The notes below the pieces were generated by a model that saw only the letters and a program-made list of their open reading frames with translations, did not search any database and was not told the DNA's origin. From Bugula neritina (Eukaryota; Bryozoa; Gymnolaemata; Cheilostomatida; Bugulidae), in contig OZ037765.1 of NCBI GenBank assembly GCA_964035545.1, positions 22,935,004-22,999,003 on the forward strand: 64,000 bases of DNA. The letters are read 5' to 3'. The translations under genes and the position numbers were made by a program. Position 1 is the stretch's first letter; the number at the start of each line of letters is the position of its first letter. This document shows, one piece after another, positions 25,256 to 38,800 of this stretch.

Positions 25256-28200
25256 ATGATTAACAAACAATATTCATGTAATTCATATGTGTAACCTTTC
25301 AATCATAATAATTATTCTACACTATTCTATTACAAGTATATACTATATAAAATAGCTTCAACAAGCTAAAAGTGGGAGGAGCTATTCTTTATTATTAGCA
25401 TTATTAAGATAATTTCATTGGTCTGTTACTGCATGAAAGAGTTTAAAAGAACAGACAACCCTTTTTCAATTATAATTACTTTCGGTAAGAGCCAATGAAA
25501 TAAATCTTTGAATTAGGCATTTTTGAAAGAATTTCAATAGCAAGGCAAATTTGATGACTAAACAAGGGTAATTTTCTAAAGGTATAATATAATCATGCTC
25601 CGAATTCATTTTAAAAACAATATGTTTTGTCATTAAATTGGGTTACCTAATGCTTTTTTTATTGCTAGATAAAATAAAATATCCATTAATTTAACTGTAA
25701 TTGAAACCTAAAACAATTAGTTCAACTAAGAATAGGGTGTATGTATTTCTTTAAACTTCACCTCATAAAGCTGAAATACTTTATGTGGAAATCCAAAAGC
25801 TTGTCAAGCTAATTTTTTTTCAAAGCAATGAGCAGTTTTTACTTATAATGTTTGATTCCGGTAAAAATAACTTGTAAGCAAGAAGTTTTCTGTCTGATTA
25901 CTGATTAGAAAAATAAGCTTCTACACAACAAACCTGCAAGCTTTCCCTGCTATAAACTACCTGGCTTCACCAGTCAATACTAAATGTCAGATACAGGACA
26001 TCTGTTGCACCATGGGTGTATTGGTTATATAAAATACTACGTTATCCAAATATTATGCAATATGCATCATTTAGCAATATCTGATGTCTAATTACATTTA
26101 AAACTTGATTGCATATAATAATTATAATTTTGAAACTAGTTTAGGCTTGAAATATAACATGCTTGTTTTTATAGTGTTGACAAAATGAAATAGGAATAAG
26201 AGATAGGCTCCTTATTCCTAAATAGCTAGAGTGAATATAGAAGTAAAAATATTGAACAGCTGAGATCTTTGGCCCAACTCTTTGACTATGACACACTGAT
26301 TGCACTCAAGTTCTTTTAGCATAGAGGTATTTTTCTTCTGTGTAGCTACTCTGGGGAAATTCAGACCCAGCCAGTCAAATAATTTGTAAATGTTCAAGTT
26401 TGAGACAACTGTGTCATTAAAATAATCTTGAAAATTTTGTGTTTTTTTTTTCAGCCAAAAATTCACATTTTTGCAAAATGTATGGCTAGAAATTTTGTAT
26501 ATTCTTGCAAATCTAGTGCCTCAGCTAATTGTAGCATAAAAAATTATCAGTATAATCACAGTTCTATGAAATAAAAAAGTGTTCCTTGAACAGCTTGAAC
26601 ATCAAAGTGATATGTTAAACTCTCTAACAAAGTAAAATATTTATTCGTCTATCGAGTTAAATATACGCTGTATTATAAGTTAAAGAATGCTTTACACGAG
26701 TTAAAAGTCATAATTTCAGTTAAAATACAGACTAGGTTGCAGCTAAATTGAATGTCTTAGATGAGACCCTGTACATGAGTGCACAGCATAGTTAGACCTA
26801 CCAAAAGGACATTTTGTGTTAAATTACTCAACTAGCACAACGGATATGCATTGCACTATATATGGGCAGTTATTAATTACTAAATACTGAATACTGAGCA
26901 GCTAAATTTAAATATATATAAATAGCAATTTATAAAAGAATGTGCAACTATTTCAGCTGCTGTTTGAGATTGTAACATTCAATGGTTACAGACCTGCATG
27001 CTAGTCTAAATTAAGGTTTGGCTAATTAAACTAAAAACTATTTGACAGCTAAAAATAATCAGTTGATGGACAATGTACTACTATTGCCTGGCTTCTTTTA
27101 TACAGTTTTATGTATTACATAATCATAGTATTGTACAGAGTAGGTCTATGGCTTGCATTAATTTCAGTATGAGTCAAAATGCGTGGCTTGCTAGAGGCTC
27201 AAGTCTTCTGAGAGACTTGAGTTCCCGCCTCTGTTGGTTGAAATTATGTTCATTTATGACATGTCTGATTTCCAAATAGTTATATGAATTAAAATTCTTG
27301 TACTAAGTCTGGAATCATTATTTTAATAAAATAAAAATTCTTTTGTTGCAAATTTTCAACAAAGTGAAGCTTACTAGCTTTCAAAATATCCATAATTAGT
27401 TTCACATGGAACCCTCCTTAAAAGCTCAAGTTTCAAGCAATTAAGAACTGCACAGTTGCTTTGTTTATTTAAATAAACTTGAGCCAAAAACTTTCTATAC
27501 ATGTTATTCACTAGGCAGAGAGTTGTTCTGCTATATATTACTGAAATGGAAACTACCCGTATGTAGTTTTACATTTTATAAAACTCTACAGTCTCATCCT
27601 TTAATAATATGACTCACCCACAATCAACCAGTAAGTAATTAGGAAAATTAATTTTATGATCTATAGCTGTAATTGAAAAAACTTAAGCTCTGATAACAGT
27701 TATGAAATCATTTAAGTTATGTTTTGTTATTTATCTCTATTAGCCACCAGGAAGTTTCAGTCACCTTTCAGGAAAACCTTTTGTTTTTTAAAATTACATA
27801 ATAATGACAGTTTATTATTGTGCTAGAATCTAGATGAGCTCTCGGGATAAGGTGTGTTAAAGTAATCAGCATAGAAAAGTTCCTGATAGACAGTTCAGTT
27901 TAAAATTTCCTTGAACTCGTGTGAATGTTTAGTTAAAACAACCCATTCAACTTAATTATATATTTCATACATGTTTTGACATGTTTAAATAATTCATTTG
28001 GCAACAGTTTTTCTTGTATGTGTCCATGGGGTTTCCTACCATGGAATGTATTTCCTTTGGCAGTTTAGCTTCCCCCCCCAAAGATTTAAATTTTGTTTAA
28101 TACAATTAAATAAGGATAGGAGTTAGTTACTGCAAATTATACATACATTTACACCACAGTTGTGGATTGTAAGAAATGATCTTTTATGCTGGCAACTTTT

Positions 28201-28640
28201 TTGTTGTAATAAGTAGCCAATATGCAAGCTTTTCAGCAAAGTTGAAATAATTACAGTGGCTTTAACTCAAATCTAATACAGTGATTTAATTGCATAAATT
28301 GATATTAATATTTCTCATGAGCAGGAAAATTGGAAATGCAGATGTCAAATATGTAATAACTAATAAGGATGGCAGGGTTTGAGAGAGGGTATTAAGTTCC
28401 CATATTTTACCCTCTTTCCACCTTGCTTAGGAAAGGCAGAGTTGGCCAAGCAGCTGCAGCATGCTGAATTTGCTATCACTGTTTATAATCATTGCTCATT
28501 GTATAATTTTTATGATCCTTACTTCATCCTCTAGAGTCTAGACACTTCTAAAGCTTCACATTAGGCAATAAAATTCTATTACAGCGAGCCCACTTATATC
28601 ACCTTGAAATTTCATGTAACCTTTGAACTGCGCGTCGGAA
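25256..28640. other. Intergenic stretch between divergent zinc-finger and LRRIQ1 genes
   Basis: No coding sequence was recognised on either strand. A short perfect stem CTCAAGTCT/AGACTTGAG occurs at 27198-27221. A C-run sits near 28073-28079. The sequence is otherwise unremarkable AT-rich DNA that must contain both genes' promoters. Confidence 0.5.
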
Positions 28641-28889
28641 AAAGCTAGCTGAAAGTAAAATAATTTTAAAAGCAACTCCGAGTTGGGGGTTATTGAGGTG
28701 AATAAACAACGACTTCAATTTCTAGAACAGGAAACTACTGCATTCAATCACCCTCAACTTGGAGCTGCTTATAAAATCATTATCGAAAACATTCTCAGCA
28801 GTGTTGCCAGTCAATTTAAATTTGGCCGATTACACCTGCTGCAGATAAACTTTTCGCATAGCTGCATATCCTGTCGTTGCTATATATCA
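28640..28889 (+). promoter_or_regulatory. Possible LRRIQ1 5' UTR exon or promoter-proximal region
   Basis: This patch is less AT-rich than its surroundings. It starts near CTGCGCGTCGG and ends at ATATCAAG followed by a donor-like GTATAG. It contains a 77-codon open frame (28683-28916) without recognisable similarity. Its position about 1 kb upstream of the LRRIQ1 start codon, and an AG (TAAAACTAAAG) shortly before that codon, would fit an untranslated first exon. A small independent protein cannot be excluded. Confidence 0.25.
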
Positions 28890-29039
28890 AGGTATAGAAG
28901 GAATGTTTCGGGTTAAAATTAAATAATATTAAATATGATTTTAATGTTTACTGTTCAGCTAGTATCAATGTAAAGATATTGTTTATTAGCACAAATACTA
29001 AATTTTAGGTTGAGTTTTATTTTAGTGCAAATCTAAAGT

Positions 29040-29560
29040 GATGAGATATAATTACAATTTACAGTATCACTATCGGATTCAGTGTCAGTATGACTATGAA
29101 TGAAAAATACGCGTTTGCGGGTTTGGTTTTTACTAAAAGTTTACTAAAAATTAGTTTTACTTTCACTTTCAGAATTATTTATATTAATAACTAATGGTAA
29201 TAAGTTGAAGTTATGTTTTATGTTTCCTAAACTCGTTATCTAGAACAATTGAAGTTTATTATGCTGTCAGTGTCAGCGTCTAATAATATTAGTTATACTT
29301 ACTACTTAGTTATTGTTAGTAATACTAATACAGTAATACTAATAGTAGTCATAGAATTAAATCACTTTTATTAAATGTAATGTAATAATCATACGGACTT
29401 TGAAATAAAAATTGAGTAATATATTATTATTACATAATGATAATGATAAGAATAATACAATGAATTTAAATTACCAGTATATGTTCACTAATTCAAATTG
29501 GATACTTATACTTATAGTAGTACTATTAGTATTAGTATTTTTGTTGTAGTTTGGCATATA
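29040..29560. repeat. TAC/TAG/TAT-type simple-repeat island
   Basis: A degenerate tract with AGTATCACTATCGGATTCAGTG, TAATACTAATACAGTAATAC and ACTATTAGTATTAGTATT words, the third of four such islands in the window. It lies between the proposed LRRIQ1 promoter and the first coding exon. No exact unit could be defined. Confidence 0.65.
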
Positions 29561-29885
29561 TTTATAAAACTAAATCACAAGGAACTTAATTTTTAGAGCA
29601 TATTTATTAACGAAAAGTTAGATCTTTTTGATAAGAAAGTGTTTTTGTTTTTATTGATAGAATATTCATTTACCCTACTAAAGAAACAATTTAAGAATAT
29701 TCAATTTAGAGTTTAGGTATCAATAAAATGCAATTTTTTTATTTTCAAGTTCCAAGTAATGTCAAAAATTTAATCTAGAAAGTGTAGTTTTTATTTTCTT
29801 TTACCAGTTTCAATGTGATCTATTAACTTTTAATTTTTAATTTAAAACTAAAGAGCTGGAATAGATCCAAAGACATGAGTTGGAG

Positions 29886-32800
29886 ATGGAGGATTCTAAG
29901 TTTGATGACTCAGATGTTTCGGAAGAAATAACTCGCCAGTTAGCTGAGATAGACATAGATGCAAATAGTGAACTGGAAACACCTGGAGATGTGACTACTT
30001 CACTGGAAGTTTCTCCAATTGATTTAAAACTCTTACATAATCTAGAGCATAGGCTATCTTCTCAAAGAAAAGCATTTGAAAAGCAACTGAAAGACTGTTC
30101 AGATTTACTGGATTCAGCAGCAGGTATGCTGATGTGAATTAAGTAAGCTTTTTATAAGAGATAAGGCTCTATATTATGTATATTATGTATATTGCATTGA
30201 AATTAAAATATCTAGTTGCATAAATAATTTCAATATGAAGAAGTTCTGAATAATGTGTTAAAGTTTTTTGTAAAGCATTTTTATACAACTAAATATTTTT
30301 GTTTGACTATACTTTGATATGTTAAAAATATGCAAATTATACAGCATTTGAATTTTTGACATATGACTTTTGTATTTTGTAGACAAAATAGCTTCTTGTA
30401 AAAAAGTAGACCTTAGTGCACTGAAAACTGAATATGCTAATGAAAATGAAAATGAGGAACAATTCAGGACAAGGGTAAATATATAAGTTAGAGTTATATT
30501 TGTACTTAATGGTCTAAAAATGTGTAGTATTCAATTTCAAGAAGTATATACTATTTTGAGGACAAAAATTTTACCAAAGCAACTTTTATGTTTCAGTCTA
30601 GCGTGAAATTTTTTTCAACGATTGAATTATAATAAACTTTGTAGATTCTTGAAGCTATTGCTGCTGAAGACGAAGCTGACGAATCAGATACAAACACAAG
30701 CTTTAATGATGATGAAGGTGTAGACACATATTTTATTTATGCTTACCATGTAACTTTACTTATATGAACATATTTGTTTTTTTATTTATTTTATTTATGT
30801 TTTTGAAATAAAATTTACTCTGACGGAAAGCTCAATATAATAATAAATATTTATATTTAAACTTTTCAGTGCCTTTAATGCACTGTATTTACTTAAATAT
30901 CGTGTAATTTAAATCTTAAATTTTTAGAAACAACAATAGTATTTTATGTATTTTCTAACTATTTCAATTTCTTTTAAATGCTTTAGATTTCTACTCAAAT
31001 AACCCTGTATATTTTGTTTGTTAACTATTTAATAGAAGACAGGATGGAAATCACTTTACTTAGAGTTCCAGGATTGCAGTCAGTTAATACCGGCCAGGAG
31101 TCACACAGAGTTGCTGATGAAGTCAGCATCAACACCTGCGCTGCCTCACCTGTAGCTAATGAAACTTTTCAAGCACTGGTTGTGTATGATGAAAATAGCC
31201 TAGCAGTTCTGCAGGAAGCTGCTGCATCGAGAGTTTCAAAACTCAAAAGACAACAGGCCATTACTTTAAAAAAACAACAAATAGTATGTTGAATATTTTG
31301 TAAACCACATTATTCTAATTTTATAACTTGTGAAAAATATTATGTGGATGTAATGCGTCAAAAATTTTATTATTGAGGTTAAGTGTTAGTTGAAGTTATT
31401 GAGCTGCAGAACATTTAACTTTAAAGAGCATAGTTAGCTGAACTAGTTTTTTGTGTTTACTAGTTTCAACTTGCAGATTTGGTTTAAAATAATTATTTGA
31501 TAAATTTTGTACCTTTTATGGTGACAATAATCTTACTTTTGAAGAATCATCAGAAGTTTGATAATGCAATCAAGAGTCGCGATGAAAATAATATGAGCAA
31601 AAGGCAACAACGTCTCAATGCTACCAAGTTAGAAGAAGAAAAAAATCAAGCTCTTTCTTTTCAAAGGGAAGAAAATTTAAGGATAGAATTGAACAAGAAA
31701 GAAGCAGCCATGTCTGATATTGCAAAATCTTTTGAGGTACTTAATATGCCTGAATGAAATAAATAAAGCTTGATTTCTGCTTATTGACTTCTAAGTCTTC
31801 ATCATGCTTGCACAAAAGTAGAAAATGTAATTTAAAATTTTATTACTGAAAATGACAGATTCTCTTTAAATTGCAACTTGATATTCATAACTTACGTTAC
31901 GTTCGTAAAATTTAAGACTTTTTAATTCTAATTTTAGAACCAAATTTATGAGTTAGAAAAACAGACTCAAGCTGAACAACTTCGATTAAAAGAAGAGATC
32001 AATAAACTTACTGAACAGAGAGAGAAAAAGAAGATCCAGTGTGCTGTGAAAATTCAATCAATTTACAGAGGTTACAGGTGAGTTCTTTCAATTTGTTATT
32101 GCTATTAGATGGTTGATCAATCTTTTAAATTATCTTTGTGTGACTCTTGTATACATTGAGGCATACCTATATTCACCAAACTTACAGCCTACATACTGTT
32201 AGTACCTACTGTGTGGTCGTAGCTGCGTCATGTTGTGTAACACTTAATTTATGCCAAGAAAACTATGAAAATAACAAATTTTTAGAGTTAGGAAGAGTTT
32301 TGGTCAAGAAGTTAAAAGCCGTATTGCTGAACGTATGCAGGTCATTGAAGAAAAGTTAATACAGGAAGCTGAAAAACGGATAAAGCTTGTTGAAGAACAA
32401 AAGCAGAAGGTGAAAATTTTCAATTTTGATGTGTTTATAATATGATATGTTGTTTGAGTAAAAGTTTTTACCACCTATTTAGATCTCATAATTTACTTTA
32501 TACAACTATTATCAATTACAGGAAGAGGCACTGCGTTTGGCTGAAATAAAACTTTTGAAAGAAAAGCAAGCTAAAGAGGAGGAAGAACTGAGAATGAAAC
32601 GTGAGAAAGAGATTGAAGAAGCAAAGTTGAAGGAGATGAAAGCAAAAGAAGAAGAAAGAGCAAAGAAACTTGAAAAACAGAGGAAAAAGGAAGAGAAAGA
32701 GCGGTTAAAAGCAGAAAAGGAAGCAAAAATTCAAGCTGATAAAAAAGCAAAAGCTGAAGCAGAGGCTAAAGTCAAAGCAGAAGCAGAGGCTAAACTTAAA

Positions 32801-35800
32801 GCAGAAGCAGAGGCTAAACTCAAAGCAGAAGCAGAGGCTAATCTTAAAGCAGAAGTAGAGGCTAATCTTAAAGCAGAAGCAGAGGCTAAACTTAAAGCAG
32901 AAGCAGAGGCTAAACTTAAAGCGGAATCTAAAATGAAGTTGGAACAAAAAGCAAAAGCAGAATTTACAAGTTCAAACACTTTAAAGATGAGCAGAGATGC
33001 TCCTTTAAAACCAAACGCCGAGCACTTCAAGGATGAAATGAGGTCAAGTTTCGCAGAAGTGCAACACCAGATTCCAAGTGAGCTACAATCTGTAAATGAT
33101 ACTAAGCATCTGCTTCAAGAAGAACAAAATGTGAATTCTAATGATGGACATGGAACTGTACACGCTGATGGCAAAGTTCAGGAAAGTAGTAAGAAACAGC
33201 ACGCCAACAAAGAGATGTCTATCAACTTTTCAAAAGAAGCTTCTGCCAATGGCAATAAATTTTCTGGTGAAAAAGTTGCCACTATTGCTGATGCACATTT
33301 AAGTGGTCACTCATCTAAAGCACTTAACAAGTAGGTTTAGTTGCTTTGTCTTACAACGTTGGTTTTATCACATCAGTTATATTTGAATTATATAGGCATT
33401 TATATTTTATGTTGAAATATCAGCAGAATTTTATTTTGTATAAAAGACTTGTGTGTTTATGTGTACATGCATTGATATTATTCCTATTACTAAAAGGAGC
33501 AACGACCATCAGACAACAAAAGAGGAGATACTTAATCAACAAACTAATATTAAACCCAATAATTCTGTTCAAAGCAAGCCCAAAGATTTCACCAGCAAAG
33601 CTCCAAAGCTTTTTGCATCCAATGGTTTATCAAAAAACTCTTCAACAAGTTCAATAGACCTCTCGTATCTTTCATCTAAAATAGAGGAGCGAAGAAAGCG
33701 ATGGATTGAAGAATGTACACCTTGGAGGTAGGCAACACGCTTATTAACTGTATTAAATAACATATTGATCATAAAACTAATTATATGGTGGCCTCAAAAA
33801 GCATTAGATTATTTTATTTTCACAATAAAACAGTAAGATCTCATCAGAAGCTAGGAATACTATCAGCAAAGTTCGAAAAAGGCTGAAGCGGCCTCCTTCT
33901 GCAGCCAAAAAGCAAAGCCCAATAAGTGAGGATCTTCTGTTATCACAGTCGGAAAAATGCAGTCTGTCGCAGGTTTGAGCACTTCAGTTTTAATGTAATA
34001 TTTCAAAGCTGAGTTGAACAACCTAAGTGAAGTTTTTTACTTAATGGTCTTAGTTGATAATCTTGTTTTGCATTAGTTGAAGTAGTTAAATTCTTGCATA
34101 CAGTTCATTCAATCTTCACGTTTGCATCTGACATTGCCAAAAAACTCTTTATGTTCTATTCGAACTTTTATGCTTATAGATCCAGATTTAGTTTAATCTT
34201 CTTTTTGCATAGAATAGTATATTTTTTGTTACAAGTCATGTTTGCTTTTATAATTTATATAAGATATTATAACTACTAGTCAAAATGTCTAGAAGATGAC
34301 TCTCGTATTCCATTGTGTAATTTGATTGTTAGTGTGTGAGTTCATATTTAGCAGACACATAACAATTTTATACATTGGTTTAGCCTATCAATTTATAAAT
34401 ATATTAGTAAATTTCAGTGCTTCGTGTATGTTGCCATCAGACTATATTTATAGTTCTTGTCTAATGGGCAATAATACTTAAAACTATTTTATTAAGTAGC
34501 TTACTTTATGCATAAAAATAATATATTTACAGAGTGGTAAATATTGACTGACAATGCCATTGATAAATCTATCATATTTCAACCTTTTGTCCTTTGACAT
34601 GTGGCTACTAATAGTGCTATTACATACTAATACTATGCAGGTAGAAGCTGTGCAGCTGAAAGATTTACCAGGATGCACACTGTCAACGCTAGGTCCTTGT
34701 AAGAAGCTAAGAGCTCTCAGTTTAAAGAGCAGTGGTGTCTGTACTGTAGATCATCTGGATGCTGCCACTCACTTACTGTATGCTGACTTGAAGGTATTAT
34801 AATTATATCCTTTCTGCGAAATGTGCATCATTTTATTCATTTTTAGATGTTATTTTTTCCATTGTTCACTATCTAAACTGCTTGCTAGTAAAACCCATTG
34901 CTAGGCCCACTTTCATTATCACTGCAACTCTGCTCTATGAAAAGCAGATTTGCTAATTGTTTAATGATGTTACTACTCAAAATAAATGGACATGGTATAC
35001 AAATATGGAATAACTAAGCCTATGCTACAGTGTATATAAAACTTGTGTTAAAGCCATGGGTCAATGAACCCATTAATCTATTAGTCAAAACAAGATCTAT
35101 TCTTGAGGTGGTCAGTTGACAATACCTGACCTGAATGAACTAATCATCAGCTTAATGTATACATGTGAAGAAGACTGTTTTTATGTCATCATGGGTTTTA
35201 GTTGGTTGCAATTTTTTTCTCAGTAAATTTATGTTGAGCCTCAGATAGGAGTAGATAGCAGGGTCTGACAGATAATAACCAAGTTGTGTTCAGGAGTGTG
35301 TGAGCCTAGGGCCACACGGTGCGTATTTTCGCATGCGAAAATTGAAATCACAAGTAGCACTTGCGTTGAAAATGCTGAGCGACAAGTGCGAATCGTCTCT
35401 GTCATCGTCACCTAATTGGCTGGTAGCTATTCAGCGAGCCCAATTTCTTTAATTTAGTGCTACATTCCAGCAAATTGCGTTCTATTGAAAGCGAGTGCGA
35501 TTTAAAAATGAAAGCTTTATTTATCACGCATCACTGACGCTACAGTGGACACCTTTGCTACATGTGATTTCAATTTTCGCATGCGAAAATACGCACCGTG
35601 TGGCCCTAGGCTTAGTCTGTTGAATGTATACATGTTTCTGCACCTGTCTACAATGTGTATGTGCATCACCAACAGCTTGTTAATTGCTCTGTAGCAGTGC
35701 TACTATAACCATACCTGGTAAATGCAAATAACAGACTTGCAAACTAGCAAATAACACATTATAATAGTTCTAGTGGTAATAGTTTCTTGATTGTATTAGT

Positions 35801-38800
35801 CATCATTGCAATTAAATCTATATACATGATATATAACAGTATAATTGTAATAATTGTAATAATATTGCAATTTCCTTATTAATATTCCATTTGATAAAAT
35901 CAAAAACCAGCTTACCACAAGTTATTTGTAAACCTGCATTTTTTATTTTGATGTAATACAATTAGAATAAATAAAATGTAATCATTTTGTGTGAAATAAT
36001 ACATCAAATTTATGTCCTGTTTACTTTTTGCATACAAGGTTGTTAAAAATGGAAACATAATTAAATCCTACAGTTTTTAACAGTATTTTGAATCTGATTT
36101 TGTGTTAATTTCAATATAATGATTCTCTAGTAATAGCAAACATTTGTTGCAGATGAATGCTATAGATTCTGTCAACCTTCACAGTTCTACTCTAGTCTAC
36201 CTCAACCTGTCTTCTAACTATTTAAATGCTATTCGTGGATTTGAGTCTTGCATCAATCTGAGATATCTCAACCTCTCACACAACAAGATATCTAAAATGT
36301 GTAAGTAATTAGTATAGCTCATAGGACAATAATGCTGGTGCATATCGAATCCATCAGTGTTGGCTTATTCACTGCGTTCCCATTGCTTTGAATGGATCCA
36401 TGCAGATGCTCCTACGATGGATTTGTGGTTGCGTTGCATTAACATGGTTGTGGTTTCATTCGATGCAACTTTTTCCAAACCTCGAATGAAAAATCCATTC
36501 GCAGAAGCAATGGAAATGAAACAATGGTAGTGATTGTGCACAGTATTTGTTATTTAGAATCTTAATGCTGTTCATCCAACTAATGCTGTTCATCCAACTA
36601 ATTGCACATATAATATATCAGCTGCTTACATAATGCTGTTAAATAATTAGTATTAAAAAAAAAGGTTGTGATTTTTTTCCACTGCACGGTGCTGTTTTTG
36701 TGTTCGTTATTCTGGAAGCTCTTTTGTAGCAAATTTGGGTTCTTTAAAATCGCTGCACACCCTTGACCTTTCCCACAATGCTCTGATCAACACCAAAGGT
36801 CTGGGAGAGTGTGTAACCCTCCAGGTGGTTGATATTAGTCATAACCATTTAACCAGCATCGATGAGCTAAGGAACCTATGTTTGCTGAGGAAACTTACAG
36901 CTACTGCTAACAACCTGATGGAGGTATACAGATGTGGCAATACATGTTCATTATCATATGTCAATGTTTTAGTTGTGACTCATTAAAAATAACATATCGT
37001 TCATCATTTTCTAAAAGTAATATTACTAGCAATTCATCTTGGTATATATAGATAATTAATGTTTTACTAAATAAAAAATTCCACTCATCAATATTATTAA
37101 TTTTCATATACATACAAGGGAGTTTATGAAATGCAAATGTAGTCAAGTATGGGTTGATTTAATGTTAAATTAAAATTGCTATACATAATAACATGTCTAT
37201 AATTATTGTTACAATAAGCCTTCCATAAAATTTAATTAATATTTGACCAGAATAAATAATTTAATTTTAAAAACCAATCTAATATGTTTCAGGAAGCTCT
37301 AATAACTAATTTATCATTTTCACTTATATGTAGTTTGTGATGGATTATGACGTTAATATCAGAGCAGACTTTATTTTTTGTATAATATGTTATTTACTGA
37401 TTAATATTCATTTAACCCACCCTGTCGGCTACCAACTCTTTTGATGGATGGAGGAATGTGTAAAATGGTTTGGGTAGTATTAAATTAATCATGTTTTTTA
37501 AATTGCATATATTTTCATTAAAAACTGAAATTGAAAGTAGTATGTTTGATAGTTTGAAGTCTAAGTTTAATTCGCTGCATAGCCCATGCTATATTATATA
37601 AATATATATATTTTGATATATGCTGCGGTTATATACTTGCAAATAAATGTTGTTTGTTATTTGGGCAGTTCCTATAAGGTTACTATGAAACTTGTAGATA
37701 CCAAGGCTGACCAACTGTGTCTTACTAGAATCTCTGAGTTTAGACGATAATAGCATATCCAGTTTAAACGGCTTGGCTTTCTTCTGGCTGCCGTGTTTGC
37801 ACTCAGTTAACCTCAGTCAGAATGGCATATCAGCTATACAAGTTCTACATGGATGCTACAGTGTGTCCAGCTTAGACTTGGGTCACAACCAACTTGTTGG
37901 TAAGAGCTGTTATGTAATTTCTGCTCTTCCTCCCCTAAATTAAGAAAAGTTTATGGAAGGTAGTTTTTTTAATTTTAAATTTATGTACCTATTAGTTACA
38001 TGCTTATTAACAGTGTGACAATTATTCATCATATATTTCGTATATCCTTAGGAAAAGTCCCAGCTCCAAAGAGCACATGTATGCATTATTACTGACTGGC
38101 CAAATAGTTTTTTCAATATTTTTGCAAGTTCTACATATTCAATAGAGTGGTTATCTGTCACTGTTCAAGTAGAGAGTTCATGCTACTTTTATGTTTTCAC
38201 AAAATAAGTTTTTTTGATGAAGTAATACTGTGGATATCCTGTGAAGTACTACTACCTCTGTCCTATTGGTAGGATAACAAATATGTTTGGCTTTGGGGGA
38301 AACAGTATTTGCTACAACAATTTAACCATTGAAAATAAATAAAATAAAATAAATCAATTATATAATTTCACATGCAGCAGCTATTAGTGTATAAGTAGTG
38401 TTACACAGGATAATTTATTTAGTGAAGTTATTCGAAAATTTAATTTACATGTTTCAAGAACCTAAATCTAAATGTTTAAAATGTATTCAATGTTTTATTA
38501 TTCCACATATTATATAAATCTTGATATTATGATGTGGGAGATTTGCTTATCACTATAATATCTTTTTGAAATGATTTAAACTGCTTAAGCTTGTTTGATC
38601 TAACATTGAAGAGTATTTTTTATTACTGTCATTAGTGATTAACATAGATTATACTGAAATAATTTTGAATATCCTTAATAATTATTGTGGTAAAACACTG
38701 CTCTTAATAACTTTATATAAAGTTAGATATTATTACATAATGCTACTGAATATAGAATTATATGCATCTTGTTTTACGCACATCTTGAACTAAAAATGAG

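Noticed and set aside
27198-27221. Short perfect hairpin as a terminator
   Set aside because: Rho-independent terminators do not apply to animal nuclear genes, and a 9-base stem occurs by chance in a window this size.
32705-33030. Open frames on the minus strand (Phe/Cys- and Ala/Ser/Leu-rich)
   Set aside because: They are antisense shadows of the 24-bp KAEAEAKL repeat in LRRIQ1 exon 8, which lacks stops in several frames.
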